A stretch of 64,000 bases of DNA. Source: Arachidicoccus rhizosphaerae. Lineage in GTDB: Bacteria; Bacteroidota; Bacteroidia; Chitinophagales; Chitinophagaceae. The stretch spans positions 62,001-126,000 of the forward strand of contig NZ_FNQY01000005.1 of assembly GCF_900107765.1 (NCBI RefSeq), written 5' to 3'. This document shows, in pieces, positions 45,242-54,120 of this stretch (position 1 is the stretch's first letter; each line of letters starts with the position of its first letter). The notes under the pieces are model-generated. The model saw nothing but the letters and a program-made list of their open reading frames with translations, had not been told where the DNA came from and did not search any database. Both the position numbers and the translations under genes were made by a program.

Positions 45242-45964
45242 ATGTTGTCTTTCACGTTACAGAATTTACGTAAAAGCTGCTGCCTGCTCTTAGCAGGCAG
45301 TTTGCTTCTTGGTGGTTGCGAGAACGACATCAATGAAGTCAAGGCGCTGAGCAACCACAACTATAATACGGAGGAAGCAACCGGCGTCACCAGTTATCTG
45401 AGTATCGGAGGCAAGGTCAAGGCCAAGCTGACAGCACCGGTTATGGTATCCACTGAAAAGGACACCACCAGTATGATTTTCCCAAAATCATTATTCGTTG
45501 TTTTTTATGATGACTCTACTAGCCTGCCCACGAGTTTTGTACAGGCGCAGTATGGGATATACTATAAAAGACTCAATAAAGTCAAACTCAGGGATTCGGT
45601 TATTGCCTACACTATTGCAGGAGATACGCTGACCACCAGCGAGTTGTGGTGGGATCAGAATAAAGAACTCATTTATAGCGACAGCCCGACCGTGCTTAAA
45701 CAAACGGCCTCCTACGGGTACTTGCCGGGGAAAAACGGCTTCCATGCCAAACAGGACTTTAGTGAATTTGTCATGCTCAACACCAATAATGGTATCATGT
45801 CTTATGATGAAACCATGGGCAGCGGTACAGCAGCTCCTGCGGGCAGCACAGCGCCGGATAGCCTTGGCGCTCCTACAGCTGCCAGTAAAGACAGCAGCCA
45901 ACCTGCAGCCGCTGCCGTACCTGCGCCCGTGAAACCTGCCTCCAAACAAAAGCCGGCCACTTAG
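45242..45964 (+). CDS. lptC: LPS export protein LptC (lipoprotein form)
   Basis: A 240-residue periplasmic component of the LPS export bridge. The start is ATG 45242, 19 bp after the preceding gene; the frame is open further upstream but overlaps that gene. The signal LLLAGSLLLGGCEND gives a lipidated Cys. The LptC-type beta-jellyroll follows (YNTEEATGVTSYLSIGGKVKAKLTAPVM; later LTTSELWWDQNKELIYSD, the typical repeat). The C-terminal 55 residues are Ala/Pro/Ser-rich and likely disordered. The family assignment rests on the last-core motif and gene context; sequence conservation in LptC is low. Confidence 0.85.
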   Translation: MLSFTLQNLRKSCCLLLAGSLLLGGCENDINEVKALSNHNYNTEEATGVTSYLSIGGKVKAKLTAPVMVSTEKDTTSMIFPKSLFVVFYDDSTSLPTSFVQAQYGIYYKRLNKVKLRDSVIAYTIAGDTLTTSELWWDQNKELIYSDSPTVLKQTASYGYLPGKNGFHAKQDFSEFVMLNTNNGIMSYDETMGSGTAAPAGSTAPDSLGAPTAASKDSSQPAAAAVPAPVKPASKQKPAT

Positions 45965-46139
45965 CGATCTTAGGATAACCTAAAAATAACAGCGCCGGAG
46001 CCGGTCGCAATATCCTGATTGCAATCCACTGATTAGCAAATATTTACTATTTTGGACAAAAAATGACCCGGGAACTTTTCTGCTTCAGATGATTTCCATA
46101 ATTTAGCTTATTCAAATTTTTTACCTTAATTTCAACCCT

Positions 46140-47399
46140 ATGAGTCAGTTAAGTGCACTAATAGGCATATTGATCACGCTTATATTGATCCTGTTTTTTG
46201 CGGGTATGGAAGCAGCCTTCCTTACCGCAAACCGGTTGAATATTGAGCTGAAAAAAAAGCAGGGGTCCAGTGAAGGGCTGCTGTCTTCCCGCTTTGCCGA
46301 TAACCCCACGACCTTTATAGGGACCAGTATTTTCGGGGGCCTGCTTTGTCTGGTGATTTATGGACTTTTCTTCAATGAATTCTTTAATCAGCTGTTCTGG
46401 GCCAAGACGAGTTTTCATAATGAAAACCTGCAAATGGTTTTAAATACCATTATCTCTACTATATTTGTGGCGTTTTTTGGCCGCTTTCTGGCCCGGTTGT
46501 TCTTTAACCGTAATGACAAATTATTCCACTCGCTGCTCTCCTTTTTCAGCATTTTCTATTCTCTGTTTAATAATATCATCAAAGTATTCATCAGTTTTTC
46601 GGGCGGAATATTAAAATACCTGTTTAACGTCCGGTTGAAACCAGAAAAACAGCCCTTTGGCCGCATGCAGGTGGAGCATCTTTTCCAGCAGGCCAAGGAT
46701 TCAGATGAAATGGGCAGCCAGGACCTGAATACTTATCTTTTTGAAAATGCACTGACCTTACCTAATATCAAAATCCGTCAATGCCTGGTACCCCGCACCG
46801 AGATTATCGGGGTGGAACTCCATACCTCTATTGATGATCTGCGCCAGTCCTTTATCAAGCATATTATGAGCAAACTGGTGGTCTATGAAGGCTCTATTGA
46901 TAATATTATCGGTTATGTTACCCAGCAAGGGCTGTTTAAACGTCCGGGCAGCATCGAACAGATTTTACTACCCACCTTTACCGTACCCGAAAGCATGAGT
47001 ATTATTGACTTATTGACCCGGTTTTCCAAAGAACGTAAGAGTCTGGCCTGGGTGGTGGATGAGTTCGGCGGAACGGCAGGAATTATCACAGTCGAAAATA
47101 TTCTTTCTGAGCTCTTTGGAGAAATGCAGCATGAATCCGATAAGGAAGCCTTTGTAGAACAGAAAGTAGCCGAAAATGAATATATATTCTCCGGCAGACT
47201 GGAACTGGAATATCTGAATGAAAAATACGACTTCGAGTTTCCGGAAAATAATTCAGAGACGCTCTCCGGTTATATCATCAAAGAAAACAAGGATATCCCC
47301 AAACAAAAAGAACGCATTATTGTGGACAATTATGAATTCGATATTATCAGCGTGACCGATACCCGTATTGGCATGGTAAAAATGAGAATTCTCAGATAA
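46140..47399 (+). CDS. CNNM/CBS-pair (CorC/HlyC) membrane protein
   Basis: A 419-residue inner-membrane protein with a DUF21/CNNM domain of four membrane segments (residues 5-25, about 60-80, 95-115 and 135-155), two CBS domains (IKIRQCLVPRTEIIGVELHTS, then RKSLAWVVDEFGGTAGIITVE near 300), and a C-terminal transporter-associated domain. Homologues influence magnesium or divalent-cation export. It ends the coaX-to-lptC gene group on the + strand. A second, diverged paralogue is at 13518-14846. A 30-bp hairpin separates it from the convergent TlpA-like gene. Confidence 0.9.
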   Translation: MSQLSALIGILITLILILFFAGMEAAFLTANRLNIELKKKQGSSEGLLSSRFADNPTTFIGTSIFGGLLCLVIYGLFFNEFFNQLFWAKTSFHNENLQMVLNTIISTIFVAFFGRFLARLFFNRNDKLFHSLLSFFSIFYSLFNNIIKVFISFSGGILKYLFNVRLKPEKQPFGRMQVEHLFQQAKDSDEMGSQDLNTYLFENALTLPNIKIRQCLVPRTEIIGVELHTSIDDLRQSFIKHIMSKLVVYEGSIDNIIGYVTQQGLFKRPGSIEQILLPTFTVPESMSIIDLLTRFSKERKSLAWVVDEFGGTAGIITVENILSELFGEMQHESDKEAFVEQKVAENEYIFSGRLELEYLNEKYDFEFPENNSETLSGYIIKENKDIPKQKERIIVDNYEFDIISVTDTRIGMVKMRILR

Positions 47400-47418
47400 T
47401 TGACACGACAAATAAAAT

Positions 47419-47483
47419 ATAAAGCCCTGAAGATGAAAATGGCCTTCTTAATCAGAAGGCCATTTTCATCTTCAGGGCTTTAT
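47419..47483. terminator. Perfect 30-bp hairpin between convergent genes
   Basis: The arms 47419-47448 and 47454-47483 are perfectly complementary over 30 bp (beginning ATAAAGCCCTGAAG) with a 5-nt loop TAATC. It lies between the CNNM gene (+) and the TlpA-like gene (-) and should stop transcription from both sides. It is much longer than a normal terminator stem. Confidence 0.8.
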
Positions 47484-47528
47484 GCTTTTTAAACACGGAG
47501 TCCAAAGCAATCCGTGAGGCGCGTTTTA

Positions 47529-48668
47529 CTAAAACAACGTCTTTAGTTTTCTGGACAGCGCTTCCATGGTCAGATTCTTGGCAATGATTTTACCGGTACG
47601 GTCTACCAGTACATTTTGAGGTAATACAACGACGCCATACTGTTTGCCTACTTTGGAATTCCAGAACCGAAGATCAGAGACCTGAGGCCAGCTTAAATGA
47701 TCCTCACTGATTGCATCCGTCCAGTCCTGCTTCTCCCCCGGTTTATCTAAAGAGACACCGATTATTTCCAGCCCCTGACCTTTGTATTCATTGTAGAGCT
47801 TTACCAGCGTACTGTTTTGCGCCCGGCAAGGTCCGCACCAGCTGGCCCAAAAATTCACCAGCACGTATTTACCTTTATAATCCGATAAGGCAATAGCCTG
47901 CCCGTTGGGATCACTTTCCGCAAAATCCGGCGCTTGACTGCCCACCGGCGTCTGTTTGGCAAACTGGATTAAAGTCTCCATACGCCGGCCGTCGGGAGAT
48001 TGTCTGAGCCCCTGCGGCAATAAATTAAACAGCTGCTGTGTTTTATCAGGCTGTTCTATCAGCGCTCCGGAAAACTGCTGCAAGGCAAAAAACGCAATAG
48101 GCGAATTGGGATTATTTCTGATATAATCCGCATAAACATCTTCCTTTAATTTAGCCTGCAAATCATCTATTTGTTGCTGGGTTTGTTCAAGCGCCGCGGT
48201 ATTACCGGCTTTTTCCTCTGCAGCTGCTGTTTTTAAAAGACCGGAGGCTCTGGACTCAAATGGTTTTGCCGCCGTTCTGAGTTTATCAAATTCAATATTG
48301 GATTTGGAGCCGGTCACCGTGGCATTAGAAAACGAATCCAGGCTCCTGATTTCCATATCCGCGGGATCCGCAAAAAAGGTGATGATATCGCGGCTCATCG
48401 AAGGTTTTTCTTTCGCCTGTGCACTATAGCCGGCCCTTAGATCAATGCGCGTAGGCTGGTGAATCGTTCCTTCAAACTGATATTTATTACCTGCTACAAT
48501 CGTACTGTCAATTATGTTATGTCCTCCTGAGGCATAAGAGATGTATACTTTCTCCACTTTAGGGGAAACCCCTCTTAAATTACCCTGAATGGTAAAATTA
48601 TCCTGGGCCAGCGTGAACAGCGGGGTAGCCAGTAGCAATACCAGGCCCATATTTTTAATGGTTGTCAT
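47529..48668 (-). CDS. TlpA-like thiol-disulfide oxidoreductase with DUF4369 N-terminus
   Basis: A 379-residue exported protein (signal LVLLLATPLFTLAQ). The N-terminal 110 residues are DUF4369-like (FTIQGNLRGVSPKVEKVYISY), a helical middle follows, and the C-terminal 140 residues are a thioredoxin fold with the redox pair in WASWCGPCRAQN near residue 274. It should reduce disulfides in the periplasm. Proteins of this build are abundant in Bacteroidota. The gene is monocistronic. A TATTTTTG box (minus, 48716-48723) lies about 50 nt upstream. Confidence 0.92.
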   Translation of the reverse strand: MTTIKNMGLVLLLATPLFTLAQDNFTIQGNLRGVSPKVEKVYISYASGGHNIIDSTIVAGNKYQFEGTIHQPTRIDLRAGYSAQAKEKPSMSRDIITFFADPADMEIRSLDSFSNATVTGSKSNIEFDKLRTAAKPFESRASGLLKTAAAEEKAGNTAALEQTQQQIDDLQAKLKEDVYADYIRNNPNSPIAFFALQQFSGALIEQPDKTQQLFNLLPQGLRQSPDGRRMETLIQFAKQTPVGSQAPDFAESDPNGQAIALSDYKGKYVLVNFWASWCGPCRAQNSTLVKLYNEYKGQGLEIIGVSLDKPGEKQDWTDAISEDHLSWPQVSDLRFWNSKVGKQYGVVVLPQNVLVDRTGKIIAKNLTMEALSRKLKTLF

Positions 48669-49048
48669 TAATCTGAATTTTAATTATTTATGATCTATAC
48701 CCAGATCCTTACTAACAAAAATAAGGACTTATACAAAAAACGTAAAATATATCCTCTAGGACAGGTGACTGCCACCATAAGTTTACACCTGTTTTCTTAA
48801 AATTTTGGCGCTCCTTTAAGAGAATACCCGGATATTGAAACAACAAATACAAGATTTACAGCCATTTAGTCCCCTGAGTAAGTAAAGTAAAAATCAAAGG
48901 ATTACCTAAATGCCGTCATATTGTGTGAAAATTGCCCGCCTTGTTGTAATTTGTCACCCGAATATTAGCTGCGCTGGCAGATGCGTACTGCTATCAGGCA
49001 TTTTACAAACAAGAACATTTACTTAAAACATTTTCAGCGCTACTACGG
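48669..49048. other. Divergent intergenic region between TlpA-like and AraC genes
   Basis: This 380-bp gap holds promoters in both directions. The candidate -7 box for the minus gene is at 48716-48723. A short ACAGGTG/CACCTGT hairpin at 48761-48792 is followed by TTTTC on the + strand. No gene-sized frame or RNA gene is seen. Confidence 0.5.
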
Positions 49049-49936
49049 ATGAAACCCCAGTTACTTAAAATTTCCAGTAATCCTGCCTTTTCCTTCCAGG
49101 TCCGTCATGACAGGGTACCCTATTTTTACGATAAATGGCATTATCACCCCGAAGTGGAGCTGGTCTATATTATTAAAGGCAGCGGTACGCAGTTTATCGG
49201 AAACGACATCGACCGGTTTCAGCCGGGTGATATGATAATGGTAGGCGCAAATCTGCCGCATCTGTGGCGCTGTGACCAGCCCTATTATGAGGGTAAAGCC
49301 GGGAGACTCGCTGAATCCTCCGTACTCCATTTTGCCCCCCAGGCGCTAGGTGAACAGTTCTGGCAGATGCCCGAGAATAAAGCCTTTAATGAACTGCTGG
49401 AAAGAGCAAAGTTAGGTATCGTTATTAATGGGAATGCTAAAAAAGCCATTATCCGGCATATGCGGCAATTGCAGACAGCAACCGGACAAAGCAGGACTAT
49501 TTTGTTGCTGCAGATTTTGCAGGCTGCCAGCTGCCGCCAGGACACGACCACCATCCTGTCTCCCACCTCCCATCAACTGGAATTTCATGACAGATCCGAA
49601 TCAGAAAGAATGAACCGGATCTATCAGTATATCTTTAATAACTTTCAACAAAAGATCTCACTGGAAGATATTGCAGCGATTGCCCATATCAGCCCTCACT
49701 CCTTTTGCCGTTTTTTTAAATCCAAGACGAAAAAAAGTTTTTCCACCTTTTTGACGGAGGTCAGGATCCATCATGCGTGTAAACTGCTGGCGGAAACTGA
49801 TCATCCGGTCTCTGACATCTGTTATGAAAGCGGATTTAATAATTTCTCCAATTTTAACCGCCACTTCAAGCTGCTGAAAAATAAATCTCCTCTTCAGCAC
49901 CGCCAGCAATACCAGCAGCCCAAAAAGGAGATTTAA
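49049..49936 (+). CDS. AraC-family transcriptional regulator with cupin domain
   Basis: A 295-residue regulator. The N-terminal cupin sensor contains WHYHPEVELVYIIKGSGTQF near residue 27 and PGDMIMVGANLPHLW near 60. The C-terminal double helix-turn-helix runs from ISLEDIAAIAHISPHSFCRFFK to VSDICYESGFNNFSNFNRHFK. Such proteins usually sense sugars or related metabolites. Its target is not evident; the nearest genes (TlpA-like, divergent; PfkB kinase, convergent) are candidates. The ATG at 49049 gives a standard length. Confidence 0.92.
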   Translation: MKPQLLKISSNPAFSFQVRHDRVPYFYDKWHYHPEVELVYIIKGSGTQFIGNDIDRFQPGDMIMVGANLPHLWRCDQPYYEGKAGRLAESSVLHFAPQALGEQFWQMPENKAFNELLERAKLGIVINGNAKKAIIRHMRQLQTATGQSRTILLLQILQAASCRQDTTTILSPTSHQLEFHDRSESERMNRIYQYIFNNFQQKISLEDIAAIAHISPHSFCRFFKSKTKKSFSTFLTEVRIHHACKLLAETDHPVSDICYESGFNNFSNFNRHFKLLKNKSPLQHRQQYQQPKKEI

Positions 49937-49971
49937 TGTAAGTAAGTTTCGCTTACTAATATCAGTCAGGC

Positions 49972-50895
49972 TTATTTACAGCTTAAGGTAAAATTTGTCA
50001 GCGCAACAAACTGAGCAGCTCTTTGCTGTATTTCCTGGTCTGTCAGCGTTTTTAATCTTTCCGTACCCAGTTTCTCACAGCAGAAACTGGCGGTAACACT
50101 ACCCATGACGACTGCTGTTTTCATATTCTCAAAGGATAGATTACCCGTGCTGGCCAGATAACCGACAAAACCGCCTGCAAATGCATCGCCTGCGCCTGTC
50201 GGATCAAAAACGTCTTCTAATGGCAGCGCAGGTGCACAGAATATTTCCTGTCCGTTAAATAACAGCGCACCATGCTCTCCTTTTTTAACAATCAGAAATT
50301 TAGGTCCCATGGCCAGTATTTTATGAGCAGCCTTTACAAGGGAATATTCTTCTGCAAGCTGTCTGGCCTCACTGTCGTTTACCACCAGCACGTCCACCAT
50401 TTTCAGTACCTCTTTCAGATCTTCCATGGCGGTCTCCATCCAGAAATTCATGGTATCCAGTACAATGAGCTTCGGTCTGGCTTTCAGTTGATTAATAACA
50501 GAACGTTGTACGGCAGGCACCAGATTACCCAATAAAAGATACTCTGTATTTAAGTAACTTTCAGGAAGCGTCGGATTAAAATCTGCCAGTACATTTAAAT
50601 CCGTTACCAGGGTTTCTCTGGTATTCATATCCAGATGGTATTTACCACTCCAGAAAAATGACTTTTTATCCTGAACAATTTCCACCCCTTCGGTATTAAC
50701 CCCACGGCCGTTCAGATCTTTAATGACGTCATCAGGAAAATCGCCACCTACAATAGAAACCTGGTTAACACTATGCATAAAATTAGTGGCTGCGTAGGCA
50801 CAGTAGGTGCCGGATCCGCCAATTGTTTTCTCTGATTTGGCAAATGGTGTTTCGATGGCATCGAAAGCCATCGTACCAATAATGGTTAAGGCCAT
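49972..50895 (-). CDS. PfkB-family sugar/nucleoside kinase
   Basis: A 307-residue cytoplasmic kinase of the ribokinase fold. The conserved GGSGTYCAYAATNF lies near residue 26, and the second signature DPTGAGDAFAGGFVGYL near 229 holds the catalytic Asp in GAGD. The substrate is unknown; adenosine- or fructokinase-like activity is possible. A near-consensus promoter precedes it: TAGGTTTG at 50946-50939 and TTG at 50968-50966, 19 nt apart. It converges with the AraC gene, where a small AGTAAG/CTTACT hairpin (49941-49957) lies between them. Confidence 0.9.
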   Translation of the reverse strand: MALTIIGTMAFDAIETPFAKSEKTIGGSGTYCAYAATNFMHSVNQVSIVGGDFPDDVIKDLNGRGVNTEGVEIVQDKKSFFWSGKYHLDMNTRETLVTDLNVLADFNPTLPESYLNTEYLLLGNLVPAVQRSVINQLKARPKLIVLDTMNFWMETAMEDLKEVLKMVDVLVVNDSEARQLAEEYSLVKAAHKILAMGPKFLIVKKGEHGALLFNGQEIFCAPALPLEDVFDPTGAGDAFAGGFVGYLASTGNLSFENMKTAVVMGSVTASFCCEKLGTERLKTLTDQEIQQRAAQFVALTNFTLSCK

Positions 50896-50938
50896 GAATA
50901 GCTGCTTTTTGTTTTAAAGATTTTTTATTTTCAACCTG

Positions 50939-50968
50939 CAAACCTATTACATTTTAATTATATTTCAA
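50939..50968 (-). promoter_or_regulatory. Promoter of the PfkB kinase gene
   Basis: The minus strand has TTG at 50968-50966, a 19-nt spacer and TAGGTTTG at 50946-50939. This fits the Bacteroidota consensus and lies 43 nt before the ATG at 50895. Confidence 0.6.
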
Positions 50969-51165
50969 TTACATAATCCTGTATATATGACAACGGCCTT
51001 TAAATTTTCACAAAAAAACCGATAAAACAGCCCCGATAAGAAAAGAATAGATCATTTTAAATTCCATTAGCAATATTTGCCATACCCTTAACGCAAGGGC
51101 CATCGATTGATAATTCTTTTTAATGTAACTTAGAGCCATTATTCAAATTATAAAATGTTACGTCG

Positions 51166-51585
51166 ATGAAAAAATACTGGGTAGCGCTTTCTGCGCTCTG
51201 CCTTTTAGCCGTCGCCTGTGGTTCCAATGGCAATAGTGATAATACCAAACCAGAAACGACAGCACCAGCAGCCGAGAGCCACGAATCCGCTGCAAATGAT
51301 ATCAACAAGAATCCGGATTATACCAAAGGCCTGAAACTGGTCGCACAAAATGACTGTCTCACCTGCCACAAGGTAAGCGGAGAGTCCACTGGCCCGGCTT
51401 ATAATAAAGTAGCCGAAAAATATGCCGGAGCAGATGCCACCACTATTAAAATGCTGGCAGAACATATTATCAATGGCGGAAGCGGCCACTGGGGGACAGT
51501 TCCGATGACACCGCACCCAACGCTCAGTGAGGCAGATGCACAGCAAATGGTTAAATACGTATTATTATTAAAAGATCAGGAGTAA
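51166..51585 (+). CDS. Small c-type cytochrome lipoprotein
   Basis: A 139-residue class I cytochrome c. The signal KYWVALSALCLLAVACGSN gives a lipidated Cys17, followed by an acidic Ala/Thr-rich linker to about residue 45. The haem site CLTCH is near residue 62 and the distal Met is in WGTVPMTPHP near 112. It resembles single-haem electron carriers. It should act in periplasmic electron transfer, but no oxidase or reductase is adjacent. It is read divergently from the PfkB kinase. Confidence 0.9.
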   Translation: MKKYWVALSALCLLAVACGSNGNSDNTKPETTAPAAESHESAANDINKNPDYTKGLKLVAQNDCLTCHKVSGESTGPAYNKVAEKYAGADATTIKMLAEHIINGGSGHWGTVPMTPHPTLSEADAQQMVKYVLLLKDQE

Positions 51586-51648
51586 TCCTTCCTGATAATT
51601 TTTCATAACTGGTCCACTATTCCATGCAAAACCTACCGGTAATCTCCA

Positions 51649-52089
51649 GTGAAACAGAGCGATGAGTATTATATGCAACAAGCCCTGCGGGAAGCAGAGA
51701 AGGCATTTGAAAAAGGAGAAGTCCCTATCGGTGCCGTCCTTGTCATGCAGGACCGGATCATTGTCCGTACACATAATCAGGTTGAATTACTAAAGGACCC
51801 GACGGCGCATGCCGAAGTGCTGGCCATCACGGCAGCCTGTGATCAGATGGGGGCTAAATACCTGCCGGAGGCCACCCTTTATATCACCTTAGAGCCATGC
51901 CTGATGTGTAGCGGAGCACTCTACTGGAGTAAAATCGGCCGTATTGTATTTGGAGCGACAGACCCAAAAAACGGATATGGCAATAAGGTAAGCAGCTCTC
52001 CTTTTCACCCGAAGACTGAGCTTCAGGGGGGACTTCTGGCTCAGGAGGCACTTAACCTTATGCAACAGTTCTTTAAAAACAGACGCTGA
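51649..52089 (+). CDS. tadA: Nucleoside deaminase, TadA-like
   Basis: A 146-residue zinc-dependent deaminase. The zinc and proton-shuttle motifs are TAHAEVLAI near residue 52 and EPCLMCSGAL near 82. Sequence and length fit the tRNA-adenosine deaminase that makes inosine at the wobble position of tRNA-Arg. A guanine deaminase is less likely. The start is GTG 51649, which gives the usual DEYYMQQALREAEKAF N-terminus; an ATG at 51673 would delete eight conserved residues. It follows the cytochrome gene by 63 bp. Confidence 0.92.
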   Translation: MKQSDEYYMQQALREAEKAFEKGEVPIGAVLVMQDRIIVRTHNQVELLKDPTAHAEVLAITAACDQMGAKYLPEATLYITLEPCLMCSGALYWSKIGRIVFGATDPKNGYGNKVSSSPFHPKTELQGGLLAQEALNLMQQFFKNRR

Positions 52090-52158
52090 ATCATTGGCTT
52101 ATTTATGGCAATTATTTTTCGGGCTTCTCGATAAGCCGAAAAAAAGGACATTTTTCAG

Positions 52159-52166
52159 TATCTTTG
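52159..52166 (+). promoter_or_regulatory. Candidate -7 box of the superoxide dismutase gene
   Basis: TATCTTTG matches TAnnTTTG exactly, 96 nt before the ATG at 52262. This predicts a leader of about 90 nt and supports the internal ATG over the upstream frame start at 52184. Confidence 0.45.
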
Positions 52167-52261
52167 TTAGGTTATGTTAAGCTTTGTTATTCATTATTAA
52201 ACGGGGACACAAAACAACACATAGAAACATTTCATTATTCAACAATTTAAAATTAAATAGT

Positions 52262-52864
52262 ATGGCATTTACACTTCCGCAGCTCCCATACGCCTATGAT
52301 GCACTGGAGCCGCATATTGACGCAAAAACAATGGAAATTCACTACACCAAACACCATCAGGCGTATGTGAACAATCTAAATAAAGCCATTGAAGGCACTG
52401 AACATGCAGATAAAAGCCTGGAAGAGCTGGTAAAAAACGCTGGTAGTATTTCCCCTGCAGTTCGCAACAATGGTGGTGGCCATTGGAACCACTCCTTTTT
52501 CTGGACGATCCTGAGCCCCAAAGGCGGTCAGCCTACCGGTGACCTGGCAGCAGCGATTGACAGCGCTTTCGGATCTCTGGATACTTTAAAAGAAAAATTC
52601 AATGCCGCTGGCGGCGCCCGCTTCGGTAGTGGCTGGGCCTGGGTTATCGTAAAAGACGGTAATCTTGAAGTGACTTCCACTCCCAATCAGGACAATCCGT
52701 TAATGGATGTTGCAGAAGTCAAAGGTACGCCGATACTGGGTGTGGACGTCTGGGAACATGCCTATTACCTGAACTACCAGAACCGTCGTCCTGATTATCT
52801 GGCCGCATTCTGGAACCTGGTTAACTGGGACAAAGTAGGTGAACTGTATAACGCAGCCAAATAA
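52262..52864 (+). CDS. Iron/manganese superoxide dismutase
   Basis: A 200-residue cytoplasmic enzyme that converts superoxide to oxygen and hydrogen peroxide. It starts at ATG 52262 ([17 protein letters not shown], the universal N-terminus); the frame extends upstream to 52184 but this part is not conserved. Metal ligands are in [21 protein letters not shown] and [19 protein letters not shown]. Fe or Mn use cannot be told with certainty from the sequence. It has its own promoter box and is followed by a terminator at 52897-52932. Confidence 0.96.
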   Translation: MAFTLPQLPYAYDALEPHIDAKTMEIHYTKHHQAYVNNLNKAIEGTEHADKSLEELVKNAGSISPAVRNNGGGHWNHSFFWTILSPKGGQPTGDLAAAIDSAFGSLDTLKEKFNAAGGARFGSGWAWVIVKDGNLEVTSTPNQDNPLMDVAEVKGTPILGVDVWEHAYYLNYQNRRPDYLAAFWNLVNWDKVGELYNAAK

Positions 52865-52896
52865 TCATGGCCGTCGTCAAACAATAGCACATTTAT

Positions 52897-52932
52897 AAAG
52901 GTGCAAAGCATAATCCATTGTTTTGCACCTTT
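52897..52932 (+). terminator. Terminator after superoxide dismutase
   Basis: AAAGGTGCAAA (52897-52907) pairs with TTTGCACCTTT (52922-52932), followed by TTTTC on the + strand. Confidence 0.8.
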
Positions 52933-52988
52933 TTTCTGTTTCCCTCTGTTAAGTTTTCTTTTTTCCTTCATATTAAAAATCAATTTCT

Positions 52989-53600
52989 ATGAAAAAACTC
53001 TTATGGGCATTATTACCTCTGGCGGTTTTAGCCTCCTGCGGTAAATCCAGTGAACGAAAAATTCTGATTGTGGCCAATGGCGATATCGCAGCGACCGGCC
53101 CAGATGTAAAAGTCACCAATATTACCGATGGGGCCAGTGAAAAATTGCTGGATCTTAAAAATGGGGATCAGACCTCCTTTAATGTAGACAATGGTGGTAA
53201 GTCCAGCACCGTTCAATTGCCCCAGGAAGACGGATTTTATATCCTGAACCTGATGAAAGACACCGTATATGGCAGCGAGCTCATTGATGGCCGTGACTAT
53301 AATGTATCCGAGGCCTTGGGTCTGGATAAGCAAAAAGAGATGATTGACAGTTTAAAACTGGTTTTTCAAGGCAAAAACATTTCCGCCGCTAATAAAAATT
53401 ATCTGATTGTTCCAGGTCAGTTAAGTAAAATCTCCGACGATCTGGCACATGCACGTGTATTTGGTCCTTTCCATCAGATGAACAGCAATATTGACGCTCC
53501 TGCCGATGGTAAACCTCCTGTACTCTTTAAATTCTACTCATCCGATGAGCTGCAAACGCGTCTGCAGACCATAGAAGAATCTTATAATGCAACGGAGTAA
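52989..53600 (+). CDS. Uncharacterised lipoprotein
   Basis: A 203-residue lipoprotein with signal KKLLWALLPLAVLASCGKS (lipidated Cys17). I do not recognise the family. The mature N-terminus (ILIVANGDIAATGPDVKVTNITDGASE) looks like a small beta domain, and the rest is mixed helix and strand with no visible catalytic motif. It stands alone between terminators, after superoxide dismutase and convergent with DUF3098, so context gives no function. Confidence 0.7.
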   Translation: MKKLLWALLPLAVLASCGKSSERKILIVANGDIAATGPDVKVTNITDGASEKLLDLKNGDQTSFNVDNGGKSSTVQLPQEDGFYILNLMKDTVYGSELIDGRDYNVSEALGLDKQKEMIDSLKLVFQGKNISAANKNYLIVPGQLSKISDDLAHARVFGPFHQMNSNIDAPADGKPPVLFKFYSSDELQTRLQTIEESYNATE

Positions 53601-53646
53601 TATCTGAGCATCATTTGCGGCAGTATTCTCACTTGCGCAAAAACTA

Positions 53647-53687
53647 AAAAGCCACGCTGTGTTTATGTATAACACTTCGTGGCTTTT
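53647..53687. terminator. Bidirectional terminator between lipoprotein and DUF3098 genes
   Basis: AAAAGCCACG (53647-53656) pairs with CGTGGCTTTT (53678-53687), with an inner GTGTT/AACAC stem (53659-53663 with 53671-53675). T-runs follow on the + strand. It lies between convergent genes. Confidence 0.75.
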
Positions 53688-53724
53688 AATTTTTTTTATA
53701 GTTAAGCAGATAAGCCTGCCTGTT

Positions 53725-54003
53725 TTATTCAGGCTTCGCCTTTGGCTTTTTCAGAATGGCAAATACCTCAATTCCAAAGCCCAGCAAAATAACAATGGGA
53801 GCCAGGGTAATTCTTCTGAAGCTATAGACTTCCGTCTTATCAAACACACTGGCGTTGGTGCTGGCGCCACCACTCATCAGCATCATTCCTACAGCAATCA
53901 CCACTGCCCCGATAATCATCCACATAAAATTATCCCGGGTAAACTGCAGTCCGCCACTTTGTTTAGGCTGTTTGTTTTCCTGTACCGTTTTATTTGTTTC
54001 CAT
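53725..54003 (-). CDS. DUF3098 family membrane protein
   Basis: A 92-residue inner-membrane protein with two hydrophobic segments (about 26-45 and 67-85) joined by a short loop containing NASVFDKTEVYSFRR. This matches DUF3098, a small Bacteroidota family nearly always encoded just after ftsX. The function is unknown; a role in cell-envelope or division-linked processes is inferred from this constant pairing. It begins 117 bp after ftsX. Confidence 0.88.
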   Translation of the reverse strand: METNKTVQENKQPKQSGGLQFTRDNFMWMIIGAVVIAVGMMLMSGGASTNASVFDKTEVYSFRRITLAPIVILLGFGIEVFAILKKPKAKPE

Positions 54004-54120
54004 TGTAATATTTTCAATAATGATGGCCTTTATAAAGGCTTCTTTTAAATTTTCTGACTCAAATGTAGGAGTATTTACTTATAAAACAACGCCCCTGCTG
54101 TCCGGGAGCGCCATTTTTAG

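Noticed and set aside
45491-45949. A 152-codon frame antisense to lptC
   Set aside because: It is a shadow of the lptC frame; lptC has the signal peptide, lipobox and domain features.
52118-52146. GGCTT/AAGCC hairpin after the deaminase gene, considered as a terminator
   Set aside because: No T-run follows the stem on either strand; the flanks are A-rich on the 3' side.
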